A stretch of 36,774 nt of DNA from Phycisphaerae bacterium. GTDB lineage: Bacteria > Planctomycetota > Phycisphaerae > UBA1845 > PWPN01. The translations under genes and the position numbers were made by a program. The DNA lies in the NCBI GenBank assembly GCA_012719955.1, contig JAAXZI010000254.1:1-36774 (forward strand), read 5' to 3'. Every line of letters starts with the position of its first letter. The first letter of the stretch is position 1. A model generated the notes under the pieces. It did not search any database. It had not been told where the DNA came from and saw only the letters and a program-made list of their open reading frames with translations. This document shows, piece by piece, positions 1-7,834 of the stretch.

Positions 1-343
1 CGCAACCACCAGTTCCGCTTCGCTCCACTGGTGGCCACTCTCACCTGGCCCCTCTCAGGGCCACTGGCGATTACCTGAGCGACAAACACATCTCCAGCCT
101 TAGACTCACTCCGGCTTCAGCCGGGCTTGCGGTTGATGCCGACGGTACCCTCATCGGTTGTCCAAATCGTGAACCCACCTCTGGAAGAGGTGTGCCACCC
201 GGCCCACCATTACCCGATTAGAGAATCAAACATCGTCAGAGGCGGGGGCGCGAAGATTCAAGCGATCAGCAGCGCGGCGGCCAACCACCAGGCAGGAACC
301 TGCCCAAGTTGGCAACGGAAACCATATTATTCAGATCGTTCGC
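1..343. other. Intergenic sequence with hairpins, no gene seen
   Basis: I see no convincing gene here. A plus-strand open frame from 127 to 399 has no ribosome binding site, no recognisable domain, and runs into the 3' end of the next gene on the other strand. The first 65 bases hold two inverted repeats. CCACCAGT at 6-13 pairs with ACTGGTGG at 27-34, and TGGCCC at 46-51 pairs with GGGCCA at 58-63. Neither is followed by a T-run on either strand, so they look like palindromic intergenic repeats rather than terminators. Confidence 0.5.
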
Positions 344-1174
344 TCACTCAGATCGCTTCGCCGGCGCTTTTTCTTCGCTGGGCAGAAGGTCCTCGGTGAT
401 CGAATAATCCGGCAGCGTGGGCAGTACCAGCCGGCTGCCGGGCAGCCCGGTGTTGAGCTTGAGGTTCGAGAAGGCGGCGATGATCTCCTTGCCATCCTCT
501 TTTTCCACGGTCTGCACCCTCACGGGCAGGGCTTGCCGGCGGTCGATGTAGAAGTGGACCTTCTCGTATTTCTTGTCCATCTCCGTGTCGGGCAGAGGCG
601 TCAGCTCCAGGTGGTCCGTCTCCGGCGGGTCTTTGGGGGCGGGCGGAACCAGCTTGACGCTGAAGTGCCGGAGGATGTCCTCCTTTTTTTGACCGAACGG
701 CAGGGGGAAGGGCCCCTGGCCCAGGCGGAACACTTCGCGCTTTTCACCGGGGCGGAGCACTTCGTGTTTGACGATGGTTCGGGTTCGCTCGCGGGCCTCG
801 ATGTAGAACCGGCCATCGAAAACATGCCATTCCTTCTTGTCGATGGCCCGGCCGCCTTGGGTGCTTCGGTCAAACCGGATGAGGAAGCGGGGATTGGGCT
901 GGTCCTCCTTGAACAGCAGAACGCCCTCAAACCGCTCGGTGGATTCGAAGATGGGATCGCGCTTGATGAAGACCAGGTTGGTTTCGATGTCCTTGATCTC
1001 GCGCCCACGGGCTTCCAGGCGGTCGAGGATCTTCTCTGTGGCCGGGTCCAGCTTGGCGCGCACGGCAGGCACGGCGGCGGTCGGTTGTGCGGCCAGGCCG
1101 GCCGGAAAAGTCAGCAGGAATGCGGCACTGGCGATCAGAAGGGACGGCTTGGCGAGACGGCTTACATGGGTCAT
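344..1174 (-). CDS. LolA-like periplasmic protein (possible planctomycete TIGR03009-type)
   Basis: A 276-residue secreted protein. The chosen ATG at 1174 follows a GAGGG ribosome binding site and begins a signal peptide (basic start, hydrophobic residues about 8-22, Ala-rich cleavage region ending AQPTAA). An upstream in-frame start at 1363 would add 63 residues without signal-peptide character and cross the groEL terminator. The mature part has an alternating beta-strand pattern ('FEGVLLFKED', 'WHVFDGRFYIEARERTRTIVKHEV', 'VHFYIDRRQALPVRVQTVEKE') typical of LolA/LolB-fold lipid-binding proteins; the last segment matches the usual 'outer-membrane lipoprotein carrier' strand order. I infer a periplasmic lipid or lipoprotein handling role. 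It may belong to the planctomycete family TIGR03009, which I recall but cannot check. It lies downstream of groEL but is separated from it by a terminator and has its own promoter candidate. Confidence 0.7.
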   Translation of the reverse strand: MTHVSRLAKPSLLIASAAFLLTFPAGLAAQPTAAVPAVRAKLDPATEKILDRLEARGREIKDIETNLVFIKRDPIFESTERFEGVLLFKEDQPNPRFLIRFDRSTQGGRAIDKKEWHVFDGRFYIEARERTRTIVKHEVLRPGEKREVFRLGQGPFPLPFGQKKEDILRHFSVKLVPPAPKDPPETDHLELTPLPDTEMDKKYEKVHFYIDRRQALPVRVQTVEKEDGKEIIAAFSNLKLNTGLPGSRLVLPTLPDYSITEDLLPSEEKAPAKRSE

Positions 1175-1241
1175 GACATGTCCCTCAAAATCGGTTCGCG
1201 AACGAATCCGCAGTAATGCAACAATGACTGCAACGTGGCTG

Positions 1242-1270
1242 ATTCTATGGGCCAGGGTTGAGCTAAACAA
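1242..1270 (-). promoter_or_regulatory. Candidate sigma-70 promoter for the LolA-like gene
   Basis: Read on the minus strand, TTGTTT (1270-1265) and TAGAAT (1247-1242) are separated by exactly 17 bases. The -10 matches consensus at 5 of 6 positions and the -35 at 3 of 6. It lies about 65 bases upstream of the chosen start at 1174 and downstream of the groEL terminator, so it would give the LolA-like gene its own transcript. Confidence 0.4.
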
Positions 1271-1300
1271 GCGGAATCCGGCTGAGCTGTTGGTCCGCCG

Positions 1301-1348
1301 GACAAAAAGACAGGCGTCCGGCCGGGTTAATGCCCAACCGGACGCCTG
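1301..1348 (-). terminator. Rho-independent terminator after groEL
   Basis: An 11-bp perfect stem (CAGGCGTCCGG at 1311-1321 with CCGGACGCCTG at 1338-1348) is followed on the minus strand by TCTTTTTGTC. It lies 84 bases past the groEL stop codon, in the right orientation to end the groES-groEL transcript. Confidence 0.85.
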
Positions 1349-1431
1349 GAAAGCTTTCAGCATTCACCACTCAGCATTCAGCTTGTGGTCAGCAGGGAGC
1401 TGACCGTGGAATGCTGATCGCGGGCCGCTTC

Positions 1432-3081
1432 TTAGAAGCCGCCCATGCCGCCCATGCCGCCGTGGCCGTGGCCGCCGGGGCCTGGGGCCGGTTTCTTCTC
1501 CTTGATCTCGCTGACGACCGCGTCGGTGGTCAGCAGCAGCGAGGCAATAGAGGCGGCGTTCTGCAGAGCCACGCGCTCGACCTTGGTGGGCACCAGGATG
1601 CCCATCTTGATCATGTCGCCATACTCGGCGGTGAGGGCGTTGTAGCCGAAGTTCTTGTCGGGATTGTCCAACACCTTCTGGGCGACGATGGAGCCGTCCA
1701 GGCCGGCGTTTTCGGCGATCTGCTTGATGGGGGCCACGAGCGCCCGGCGGACGATGTCCACGCCCGTCTTCCGGTCGCCCTGGAGCTTCTTGGCCAGATC
1801 GTCAAGGGCCTTCATCGCCCGCAACGGGGCCACGCCGCCGCCCGGCAGGATGCCTTCCTCGACGGCCGCCCGGCAGGCATGCATGGCGTCCTCGATCCGG
1901 GCCTTCTTCTCTTTCATCTCGACCTCGGTGGCCGCGCCCACGTTGATCTGGGCGACGCCGCCGGCCAGCTTGGCCAGGCGCTCTTCGAGCTTCTCGCGGT
2001 CGTAATCGCTGGTGGTGTTCTCGATCTCGTTCTTGAGTTGCTGGATGCGGCCCTTGATGGCGTTGGTGTCGCCGGCGCCTTCGATGATGGTGGTGTTGTC
2101 CTTGTCGATGGTGACCTTCTTGGCCTGCCCGAGATCGCGCAGATCGATGCTTTCGAGCTTGATGCCGAGGTCTTCGAAGATGGCCCGGCCGCCGGTGAGG
2201 ATGGCGATGTCTTCAAGCATGGCCTTGCGGCGATCACCGAAGCCGGGAGCCTTCACCGCGGCCGCCTGCAGCGTGCCGCGCAGCTTGTTGACCACCAGCG
2301 TGGCCAGGGCTTCGCCTTCGATGTCCTCGGCGATGATCAGCAGGGGCCGGCCGGCCTTGGCGCCCTTCTCCAGCAGCGGGATCATGTCCTTCACCGCGGA
2401 GATTTTCTTTTCGTGGATGAGGATGTAGGGCTTTTCGAGAACCACTTCCATGGTCTCGAAGTTGTTCACGAAGTGGGGCGAGAGGTAGCCCTTGTCGAAC
2501 TGCATACCTTCGACCAGCTCGACGTTGGTATCCAAACCTTTGCCCTCTTCGACGGTGATGACGCCATCCTTGCCCACCTTCTCCATGGCCTGGGCAATCT
2601 GCTTGCCGATCTCGGCGTCATGGTTGGCGGCACAGGTGCCCACCTGGGCAACCTGTTCGGTGCTGCTCACCGGAATGCTGAGCTTCTTGAGCTGCTCAGT
2701 GACGGCTTCCACGGCGGCTTCGATGCCGCGCTTCAGCTCCATGGCGTTGGCGCCGGCGGCCACGTTCTTGAGGCCCTCGTCATAAATGGCCTCGGCATAG
2801 ATGGTGGCGGTGGTGGTGCCGTCGCCGGCCACGGTTGAGGTCTTCTGGGCGACCTCTTTGACCATCTGGGCGCCCATGTTCTCATAGGCGTCTTCCAGCT
2901 CGACTTCCTTGGCCACGGTCACGCCGTCCTTGGTCACGGTGGGAGAACCGAACGACTTCTCCAAGACGACATTACGTCCGGCCGGGCCGAGGGTCACCTT
3001 GACCGCGCGGGCCAATTGCTTGACGCCGCGACGAATGGCCTCCCGGGCCTCCATGTCATAAGCTATCTTCTTTGCTGCCAT
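1432..3081 (-). CDS. groL: Chaperonin GroEL (Hsp60)
   Basis: A 549-residue group I chaperonin of normal length. It forms the 14-mer cage that, with GroES and ATP, folds cytosolic proteins. The N-terminus ('[20 protein letters not shown]'), the ATP-site motif [10 protein letters not shown] at about residues 85-94, the 'ALVVNKLRG' and '[24 protein letters not shown]' segments, and the C-terminal Gly/His/Met tail ending GGMGGMGGF are all classic. The start has a GGAG ribosome binding site. It follows groES by 116 bp on the same strand as one operon and ends in a strong terminator. The tail carries His residues (GGHGHGG), slightly unusual next to plain GGM repeats. Confidence 0.98.
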   Translation of the reverse strand: MAAKKIAYDMEAREAIRRGVKQLARAVKVTLGPAGRNVVLEKSFGSPTVTKDGVTVAKEVELEDAYENMGAQMVKEVAQKTSTVAGDGTTTATIYAEAIYDEGLKNVAAGANAMELKRGIEAAVEAVTEQLKKLSIPVSSTEQVAQVGTCAANHDAEIGKQIAQAMEKVGKDGVITVEEGKGLDTNVELVEGMQFDKGYLSPHFVNNFETMEVVLEKPYILIHEKKISAVKDMIPLLEKGAKAGRPLLIIAEDIEGEALATLVVNKLRGTLQAAAVKAPGFGDRRKAMLEDIAILTGGRAIFEDLGIKLESIDLRDLGQAKKVTIDKDNTTIIEGAGDTNAIKGRIQQLKNEIENTTSDYDREKLEERLAKLAGGVAQINVGAATEVEMKEKKARIEDAMHACRAAVEEGILPGGGVAPLRAMKALDDLAKKLQGDRKTGVDIVRRALVAPIKQIAENAGLDGSIVAQKVLDNPDKNFGYNALTAEYGDMIKMGILVPTKVERVALQNAASIASLLLTTDAVVSEIKEKKPAPGPGGHGHGGMGGMGGF

Positions 3082-3197
3082 GCTTTTATATCTCCATCGG
3101 GTAAGACTGCTAATGGGTTCGTCTCATCGCCCGAAGCTGTCAGCGGTCAACGCTTTGCTCCCGGACGACGATCGCTCACCGTTGGGTTCGGTCGACC

Positions 3198-3494
3198 CTA
3201 TTCCACAATGGCCAGAATGTCGTTCTCGTCGATGATGAGGTATTCCTCGCCGTCCACCTTGATCTCGGTGCCGGCGTAGCTGCTGAAGAGGACCTGGTTG
3301 CCTTTCTCGACCTGAAGCTTGCTGCGCTCACCGTTGTCCAGCAATTTGCCGTCGCCGACCGCCTGGACGATACCCCGTTTGGGCTTTTCCTTGGCCGTGT
3401 CGGGGAGGACGATCCCGCCGGCGGTCTTCTCTTCCGCTTCCATTCGCTTCACCAGGACCTTGTCACCCAGTGGACGAATCTTGACCTTTGCCAT
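3198..3494 (-). CDS. groS: Co-chaperonin GroES
   Basis: A 98-residue GroES, the heptameric lid of the GroEL cage. The ATG at 3494 follows AAAGGAG at good spacing; an upstream in-frame start at 3554 would add 20 residues that the family lacks. Recognisable segments are '[34 protein letters not shown]' with the mobile loop (about residues 17-34), '[34 protein letters not shown]' at the C-terminus. It is first gene of the groES-groEL operon. No CIRCE element (TTAGCACTC-N9-GAGTGCTAA) is present upstream, but a -24/-12 sequence is (see 3615-3630). Confidence 0.97.
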   Translation of the reverse strand: MAKVKIRPLGDKVLVKRMEAEEKTAGGIVLPDTAKEKPKRGIVQAVGDGKLLDNGERSKLQVEKGNQVLFSSYAGTEIKVDGEEYLIIDENDILAIVE

Positions 3495-3614
3495 TACGAA
3501 AACTCCTTTCACTCGCTTGATCAGCAGCCGTTCTTCGTGGATCAGTCCTGTCACCGGTATGCCGGCCGCGCCGGGCGCGCATTTTCCGGTCAGGGAATCT
3601 TCAGGGGGGTCAAA

Positions 3615-3630
3615 GGCAAAGCGAGTGCCA
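3615..3630 (-). promoter_or_regulatory. Candidate sigma-54 (-24/-12) promoter of groESL
   Basis: On the minus strand the sequence reads TGGCAC-N5-TTGC, with the invariant GG and GC dinucleotides exactly 10 bases apart. Only the base after TGGCAC (T, not G) and the base after TTGC (C, not A/T) depart from the extended consensus. The predicted start near 3604 leaves a leader of about 110 bases before groES. An AT-rich stretch lies just upstream (3640-3690), with TGTAA at 3657-3661 facing TTACA at 3680-3684. The rest of the 3495-3841 gap holds no gene. I found no other full TGGCAC-N5-TTGC in the window except at 20808. Confidence 0.5.
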
Positions 3631-3841
3631 AGCGTCGCGAGTTACTTATGGATAGTTGTAAATTTCGTATCTTAAGCATGTTACATTCCATGTGGCGACG
3701 GCGCTGAGGCCGGCTCACGGTCCTGTGCCCTGCCAGTTTCGGGACGACAGGGGGGCCTTGCTGTCAGATTGGCACGCAAGCGACAGGACGGCTTGCCAGG
3801 TTGAAACCGGCAAGGCCCGGGTCCGCCCGGACGGCTGCGCC

Positions 3842-4141
3842 TCAGAAACAGGAGGGGTCAATCAGCGGATCGCAAAACACGAAACCACCGCCACTACCGT
3901 CGCAGAAGGGATCCAAGAACGGATCGCAGGCGATGAAGTCTCCATCGCAAAATGGATCGAGGAAGGGATCGCAGGTGATGAAACCATCATCGCAGAAGGG
4001 ATCCAGAAACGGATCACAGAACCCGTCATCGACGGTAGTGACTGTCAGGAAGGGGAAACCCGAGCCGAAGAAATCCGACAACAGGCAACTGGTGCCGGAA
4101 CAGAAGGCTGCCAGCACCAACAGAATCAGCCATTTCCGCAT
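3842..4141 (-). CDS. Secreted C-x7-C repeat protein
   Basis: A 99-residue protein I do not recognise. The ATG at 4141 follows a GAGGAG ribosome binding site. Residues 1-19 form a signal peptide (MRK, then a hydrophobic core, ending SGTSC); the GTSC site is lipobox-like but lacks the usual Leu at -3. The mature part has four repeats of the form CDPF-L-DPFC: cysteine pairs are 42/50, 57/65, 72/80 and 90/98, each exactly eight residues apart, with Asp-Pro-Phe around each. Linkers are 6, 6 and 9 residues and acidic/Gly-rich. This suits metal binding or disulfide-linked surface polymers, but that is inference. It is upstream of groES on the same strand with a 347-bp gap, so probably its own transcript. 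Confidence 0.7.
   Translation of the reverse strand: MRKWLILLVLAAFCSGTSCLLSDFFGSGFPFLTVTTVDDGFCDPFLDPFCDDGFITCDPFLDPFCDGDFIACDPFLDPFCDGSGGGFVFCDPLIDPSCF
3848..4018 (-). repeat. In-gene tandem repeats (42-54 bp)
   Basis: The four C-x7-C units of the secreted protein are encoded by near-identical tandem DNA units with spacings of 45, 45 and 54 bp. On the plus strand each shows a GGGATC/GGATCG core. Such in-frame repeats can expand or contract by slippage and would change the number of cysteine modules. Confidence 0.7.
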
Positions 4142-4632
4142 GACCTTGATCTCCTCTGTCCGCGCGTCCCCCTCGTATCCCCGACGAGATGCATTTGCGG
4201 ATTCTACCCGGGCTTCGGCCCCGGGGGAGATAAAAGATGGCAAATGCTGGTTTGTGGAGTCTCGGGGGCGACCGGCCGGGCTGATCGGGACGCGTGGTTC
4301 AGGGGCCCGGGCCCGGTCGGGTAGCCCAAACCTGCGGCCGTCACTGCACTTATTAAGTGCTCAGGCACAATGACCGATCTAAAGGGGGTAGAAAATCAGC
4401 CTGTCGAATGCTAGGCTTTGTACGGAAAAGCGTCTTCCATGCGCGACAGGGAGCGCAATTTGACTGAACCGTAAAAAGAACCCTCGGGAGGCCACTGGAC
4501 CTTCACGAACGAGCCCGCCTGACGGGATGTTCCGGTTAAGGACACGCCGCCCACCTTGCTACAGGGTTCTGTCAAATGGCTCCCACCGGCATTACGGCAG
4601 ATGCTTTTCCTTTTTTTGTGCGCCAAATCTTT
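4142..4632. other. Divergent intergenic region with a perfect dyad
   Basis: This 490-bp gap lies between the divergently read repeat-protein gene and the GlmU-like gene. It holds a GC-rich hairpin near 4206-4225 (CCCGGG...CCCGGG) and a perfect 7+1+7 palindrome GCACTTATTAAGTGC at 4346-4360 in an otherwise AT-poor stretch, which looks like an operator for a dimeric regulator. I could not fix a confident -35/-10 pair for either gene. Short open frames here have no coding signal I can support. Confidence 0.4.
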
Positions 4633-5907
4633 ATGGCAACGCTGGTTATCTTTGAGGACGCCGGCTATCGCAACCTGCTGCCACTGACCTACTGGCGGAC
4701 GACGGCGGAACTGCGCACCGGATATCGCAGCCTGTGCGACTACCAGCGTGCGGTGATTCCTCACAATCGGTTGGTCCTATATTGTCGCAATCTCTTGGCC
4801 GGTGTGACCGCGGAGCGTTTTGGCGTGCCCGTGAACACCCGGCCGGCAGAGGACCGGGCTCTGCTGGTGAATGGGCGACTGCTGTTAACCGAGCCGCCTT
4901 TGGCCGGGCCGGCGCCGGCGGTGCAATGGGCGGGTGAGGTCGCCGTGGCGATTCATGCCGACGCGGCCCTGCTGGACCGGTTGAGCCCTGAGGTATTGCT
5001 GGATCCGACGGCCACCCACGACGTTCTGGCTGAGGTTCCCCGGTATGAGTTCGTGCCTTCGCCCCGCCTGATGCAGTATCCGTGGGATCTGGTCCACAGC
5101 AATCCGGGTATGCTCAACTGGTGCTGGGAGCAGGCCGGCCGGGGGGGGCAGATGGAAGGGCGGATCTACGAGGGGGCCCACGTGCTGAATCCCGCAGGCA
5201 TTTACGTGGGCCGGGGCAGCGTGATCAAGCCCGGAGTGGTTCTGGATGCCGAGCATGGGCCCATCTATATCGACGAGAACGTGACGATCTCTCCGAACTG
5301 CAGCGTGGAAGGGCCGTGCTACATTGGCGACGGGTCGCTGGTCCAGCCGGGGGCCGTTCTGCGTGACGGGATGAGCATCGGCCGGCGATGCAAGGTGGGC
5401 GGCGAGCTTGAGTCGTCGATCATTCATGGTTTTTCCAATAAGCAGCACGACGGCTTCCTGGGGCATGCCTATGTGGCCGAATGGGTGAACCTGGCCGCGG
5501 ATACTGTAAATAGCGATTTGAAAAATACTTATGGTCATGTTCGCGTGCCCATCAACGGCGTTGAGGTGGACTCGGGCCAGATGTTTGTCGGGCTCACCAT
5601 CGGCGACCACAGCAAGACGGGCATCGGGCAGATGTTTCCCACCGGCGCGGTGGTTGGGTTCGGGTGCAACATCGCCACCTGCGAGTTCTCGCCGAAGTTC
5701 GTGCCTTCCTTCACCTGGCTGACCTGCCGGGGATCCTGTCCGTATGCGGTTGAGCGGTGCCTGGAAGTGGCCATCCGGGTCATGCAGCGCCGGCAGGTAC
5801 AGATGACCCACTCGGAAATAGAGCTGTTCCTGAGCGTGCCGGCGTGTGCGTCCGAAAACGAGCGGCCCGTTGACGAAGCCTCGTCTCCCGAGGCTTGTTG
5901 CCCATGA
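4633..5907 (+). CDS. Alternative GlmU: nucleotidyltransferase + left-handed beta-helix
   Basis: A 424-residue sugar-phosphate nucleotidyltransferase of the alternative GlmU type (NTP_transf_4-like N-terminus plus hexapeptide-repeat C-terminus), likely making UDP-GlcNAc or a related activated sugar. Residues 1-190 begin 'MATLVIFEDAGYRNLLPLTYWRTTAELRTG', the expected start of this family, where a conserved 'LLP(L/F)T..R...ELR.G' segment replaces the usual nucleotide-binding loop. From about 195 ('IYEGAHVLNPAGIYVGRGSVIKPGVVLDAEHGPIYI') hexapeptide turns form the left-handed helix, ending with 'HVRVPINGVEVDSGQ' and 'FSPKFVPSFTWLT'. I chose ATG 4633 because the family begins there; ATG 4576 is possible, and neither has a good ribosome binding site. 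The acceptor sugar is not certain. Confidence 0.85.
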   Translation: MATLVIFEDAGYRNLLPLTYWRTTAELRTGYRSLCDYQRAVIPHNRLVLYCRNLLAGVTAERFGVPVNTRPAEDRALLVNGRLLLTEPPLAGPAPAVQWAGEVAVAIHADAALLDRLSPEVLLDPTATHDVLAEVPRYEFVPSPRLMQYPWDLVHSNPGMLNWCWEQAGRGGQMEGRIYEGAHVLNPAGIYVGRGSVIKPGVVLDAEHGPIYIDENVTISPNCSVEGPCYIGDGSLVQPGAVLRDGMSIGRRCKVGGELESSIIHGFSNKQHDGFLGHAYVAEWVNLAADTVNSDLKNTYGHVRVPINGVEVDSGQMFVGLTIGDHSKTGIGQMFPTGAVVGFGCNIATCEFSPKFVPSFTWLTCRGSCPYAVERCLEVAIRVMQRRQVQMTHSEIELFLSVPACASENERPVDEASSPEACCP

Positions 5908-5929
5908 GCTGTAATTCGCTTCTGAAAGC

Positions 5930-5958
5930 TTGACAGTCGCGCTCACCTCCACTATACT
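5930..5958 (+). promoter_or_regulatory. Near-consensus sigma-70 promoter for the dksA-like/lspA operon
   Basis: TTGACA at 5930-5935 and TATACT at 5953-5958 are separated by 17 bases. The -35 is perfect and the -10 matches 5 of 6. Transcription should begin near 5965, about 70 bases upstream of the GTG start at 6037. It sits immediately after the GlmU-like gene. Confidence 0.8.
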
Positions 5959-6036
5959 TGCAAGACTTAATAGCTCTCGTTTCTTCTGTCGTGTCAAAGA
6001 CTTACGAACGGCCCTCTATTGCCAGGACCATGAAGC

Positions 6037-6789
6037 GTGGCTAAGCGAAAACCAGCAGCAAAGCGGGGTGGAGCGGAAGGAGCGGGTCGGGTGAAGCGTG
6101 CGTCCGGGGAGCGAGCCTCCTCACGCGGTTCTGCTGGCCGGGCGACGAAACCTGCGGCTGCGGGAAAGGGCTCGGCGGCGAAGTCTTCACGTGCCAAACA
6201 GGTCGAGCGGAAGGCGACGTCACGGCCTTCCCCGGCGGACAAGAAGATTGCCGCCCAGAAGCGGCGGGCCGAACGGCGTCCATCAGAGGCGGAGGCCATC
6301 CAGAACAGCCGTCGTGGCACTGACACGGGGGCGGTATCCGCGCATAAGGACAGCCGCGCCATTGCAGCTCTTCGGGCTGACAGTGAAGCTGAAGAGACCG
6401 AGATTCGCAAAACGCACCTCAGCGAAGCCGAGCTGGAGGAATTCCGGCAGTTGCTGCTGGAAAAGCGTCGCGAACTGGTGGGTGATATGAACAACCTGTC
6501 CGACGAGGCGCGTCGGACCGGGGCCCCAGGCGGGACGTTCTCGAGCATGCCCATCCACATGGCCGACCTGGGCAGCGATACCTGGGAGCAGGAATTAACC
6601 CTGGGGCTGATCGAAAACGAGCGGGGGTTGCTGCGCGAGATCGACGAGGCCCTGGACCGCATCCAGAAGAAGACTTACGGTATCTGCATGGCGACCAACA
6701 AGCCGATTGCGAAGGCACGGCTGAGGTTTAAGCCCTGGGCCAAGTACTGCATTGAGTATGCGATGAAGCGCGAGCAGGGGCTGGCCTGA
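6037..6789 (+). CDS. DksA/TraR-family regulator with long basic N-terminus and degenerate zinc finger
   Basis: 250 residues with a GTG start. Residues 1-120 are a low-complexity Lys/Arg/Ala-rich extension (histone-tail-like). Residues 128-165 and 183-212 form the two helices of the DksA coiled coil ('LSEAELEEFRQLLLEKRRELVGD', 'WEQELTLGLIENERGLLREIDEALDRIQ'), and 'YGICMATNKPIAKARLRFKPWAKYCIEYA' (214-242) is the DksA C-terminal finger. In classic members this is C-x2-C-x17-C-x2-C; here the second and fourth Cys are Thr220 and Tyr241, so only C217 and C238 remain and zinc binding is doubtful. DksA proteins enter the RNA polymerase secondary channel and act with ppGpp. The gene begins the operon with lspA, 13 bp downstream, a pairing I know from related genomes. 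Confidence 0.85.
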   Translation: MAKRKPAAKRGGAEGAGRVKRASGERASSRGSAGRATKPAAAGKGSAAKSSRAKQVERKATSRPSPADKKIAAQKRRAERRPSEAEAIQNSRRGTDTGAVSAHKDSRAIAALRADSEAEETEIRKTHLSEAELEEFRQLLLEKRRELVGDMNNLSDEARRTGAPGGTFSSMPIHMADLGSDTWEQELTLGLIENERGLLREIDEALDRIQKKTYGICMATNKPIAKARLRFKPWAKYCIEYAMKREQGLA

Positions 6790-6802
6790 GAATCCATTTT
6801 CC

Positions 6803-7702
6803 ATGACCGATTCGATGAATGAACCCAACGCGCCAGCGAGGGGGCCTGCGGATGCGCCTGGGATGCCTGCGACGGGTTCCGAGAGGCCGCCGGGCCCGGT
6901 GAATCCCGATGCATCCACGAACGGAGCTGGCGGCGCGGCCACTTCCGCGCGCTGGCACCTGGCTTCGCATCTGCGGCTGTGGATTTTTGCGGTAGTGGGG
7001 CTGGCCCTGGACCTGGGAACCAAGCAACTGGCCTTCAGCCGGTTGAGTCTCGATCCTCATGATCCGGCCGGGGTGATTATTCCTAACGTGATGTCGTTCC
7101 GGCGGTCGCTCAATCCGGGTGCGCTCTTTGGCCTGGGCAAGGGGCTGGTGCCGGTTTTCATCGCGGCTTCGATCCTGGCCCTGGGGTTCGTCCTCTACCT
7201 GTTCATCCATAGTTCGCGGGATCGCCGGAGCCTGCACATCGCCCTGGGGCTGGTACTGGCCGGGGCGTTGGGCAATCTGTACGACCGGACCTTCGTTATC
7301 GCCGACGTGGTCAGAGTGAGGATGGTCAACCCGAACACGGGTAAGACTGTGACGGGTTATCACGCGGGCTCGATTATCGAGGAGGGCCCCCGCGGCATTC
7401 GGATCGTGGAAGGTTTGTTGGATCCCTCCCAGGGCGCCGATCCGCAGGTGGCGCAACATGCGGCTACCATCCCTCCCAGGTTGCAGCCGGAGCTTCGGCG
7501 GCAGGGGGTTGTTCGTGACTTCATCAAAATGGAGCCGCGGATCACTCTGCCGAAGGTCGGGACCATTCACATCTGGCCGTGGGTCTTCAATCTGGCGGAC
7601 TCGTGGCTGGTGATCGGCGTCGGGCTCCTGCTGTTGAACTTCTGGTGGGACCGGCGCGCGGAGCAGGCGGCCGCCGCCGCTCCGAATGCTCCCTCGCCAT
7701 GA
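6803..7702 (+). CDS. lspA: Lipoprotein signal peptidase (SPase II) with a large insertion
   Basis: A 299-residue membrane aspartyl protease that cleaves prolipoprotein signal peptides after lipid attachment. Core motifs are 'LDLGTKQLAF' (about 69-78), 'NPGALFGL' (104-111), 'GALGNLYDR' (154-162), 'VVRDFI' with catalytic D239, and 'FNLADS' with catalytic D266. Four membrane segments are visible at about 58-72, 116-135, 145-157 and 268-281. Two things are odd. A 50-residue Pro/Ala/Gly-rich cytoplasmic extension precedes the first helix. About 70 residues (163-236) separate the GNLYDR motif from the first catalytic Asp, where typical enzymes have 6-8, so the protein is near twice the usual 160-170 residues. 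The start has only a weak ribosome binding site and probably relies on coupling to the dksA-like gene. Confidence 0.92.
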   Translation: MTDSMNEPNAPARGPADAPGMPATGSERPPGPVNPDASTNGAGGAATSARWHLASHLRLWIFAVVGLALDLGTKQLAFSRLSLDPHDPAGVIIPNVMSFRRSLNPGALFGLGKGLVPVFIAASILALGFVLYLFIHSSRDRRSLHIALGLVLAGALGNLYDRTFVIADVVRVRMVNPNTGKTVTGYHAGSIIEEGPRGIRIVEGLLDPSQGADPQVAQHAATIPPRLQPELRRQGVVRDFIKMEPRITLPKVGTIHIWPWVFNLADSWLVIGVGLLLLNFWWDRRAEQAAAAAPNAPSP

Positions 7703-7834
7703 GTGCGTCGTGGCTGCGGCGGGAATTGATTCACTCTGAGAGCTGGAGACAAGGCGAAATGGAGGGCAGCGCCGGCCGAGTCCCGCTCTCCTACTCTCTA
7801 TCTCTTCGTCGCTCCATCTTGTAGACTGCCGCCC

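Noticed and set aside
1330..2838. Plus-strand frame of 502 codons opposite groEL.
   Set aside because: It is an antisense shadow of groEL and crosses the groEL terminator.
3495..3700. A CIRCE (HrcA) operator for groESL.
   Set aside because: Only one loose half-site (GGCACTC) is seen and no inverted GAGTGC partner at the right distance; it overlaps the -24 box instead.
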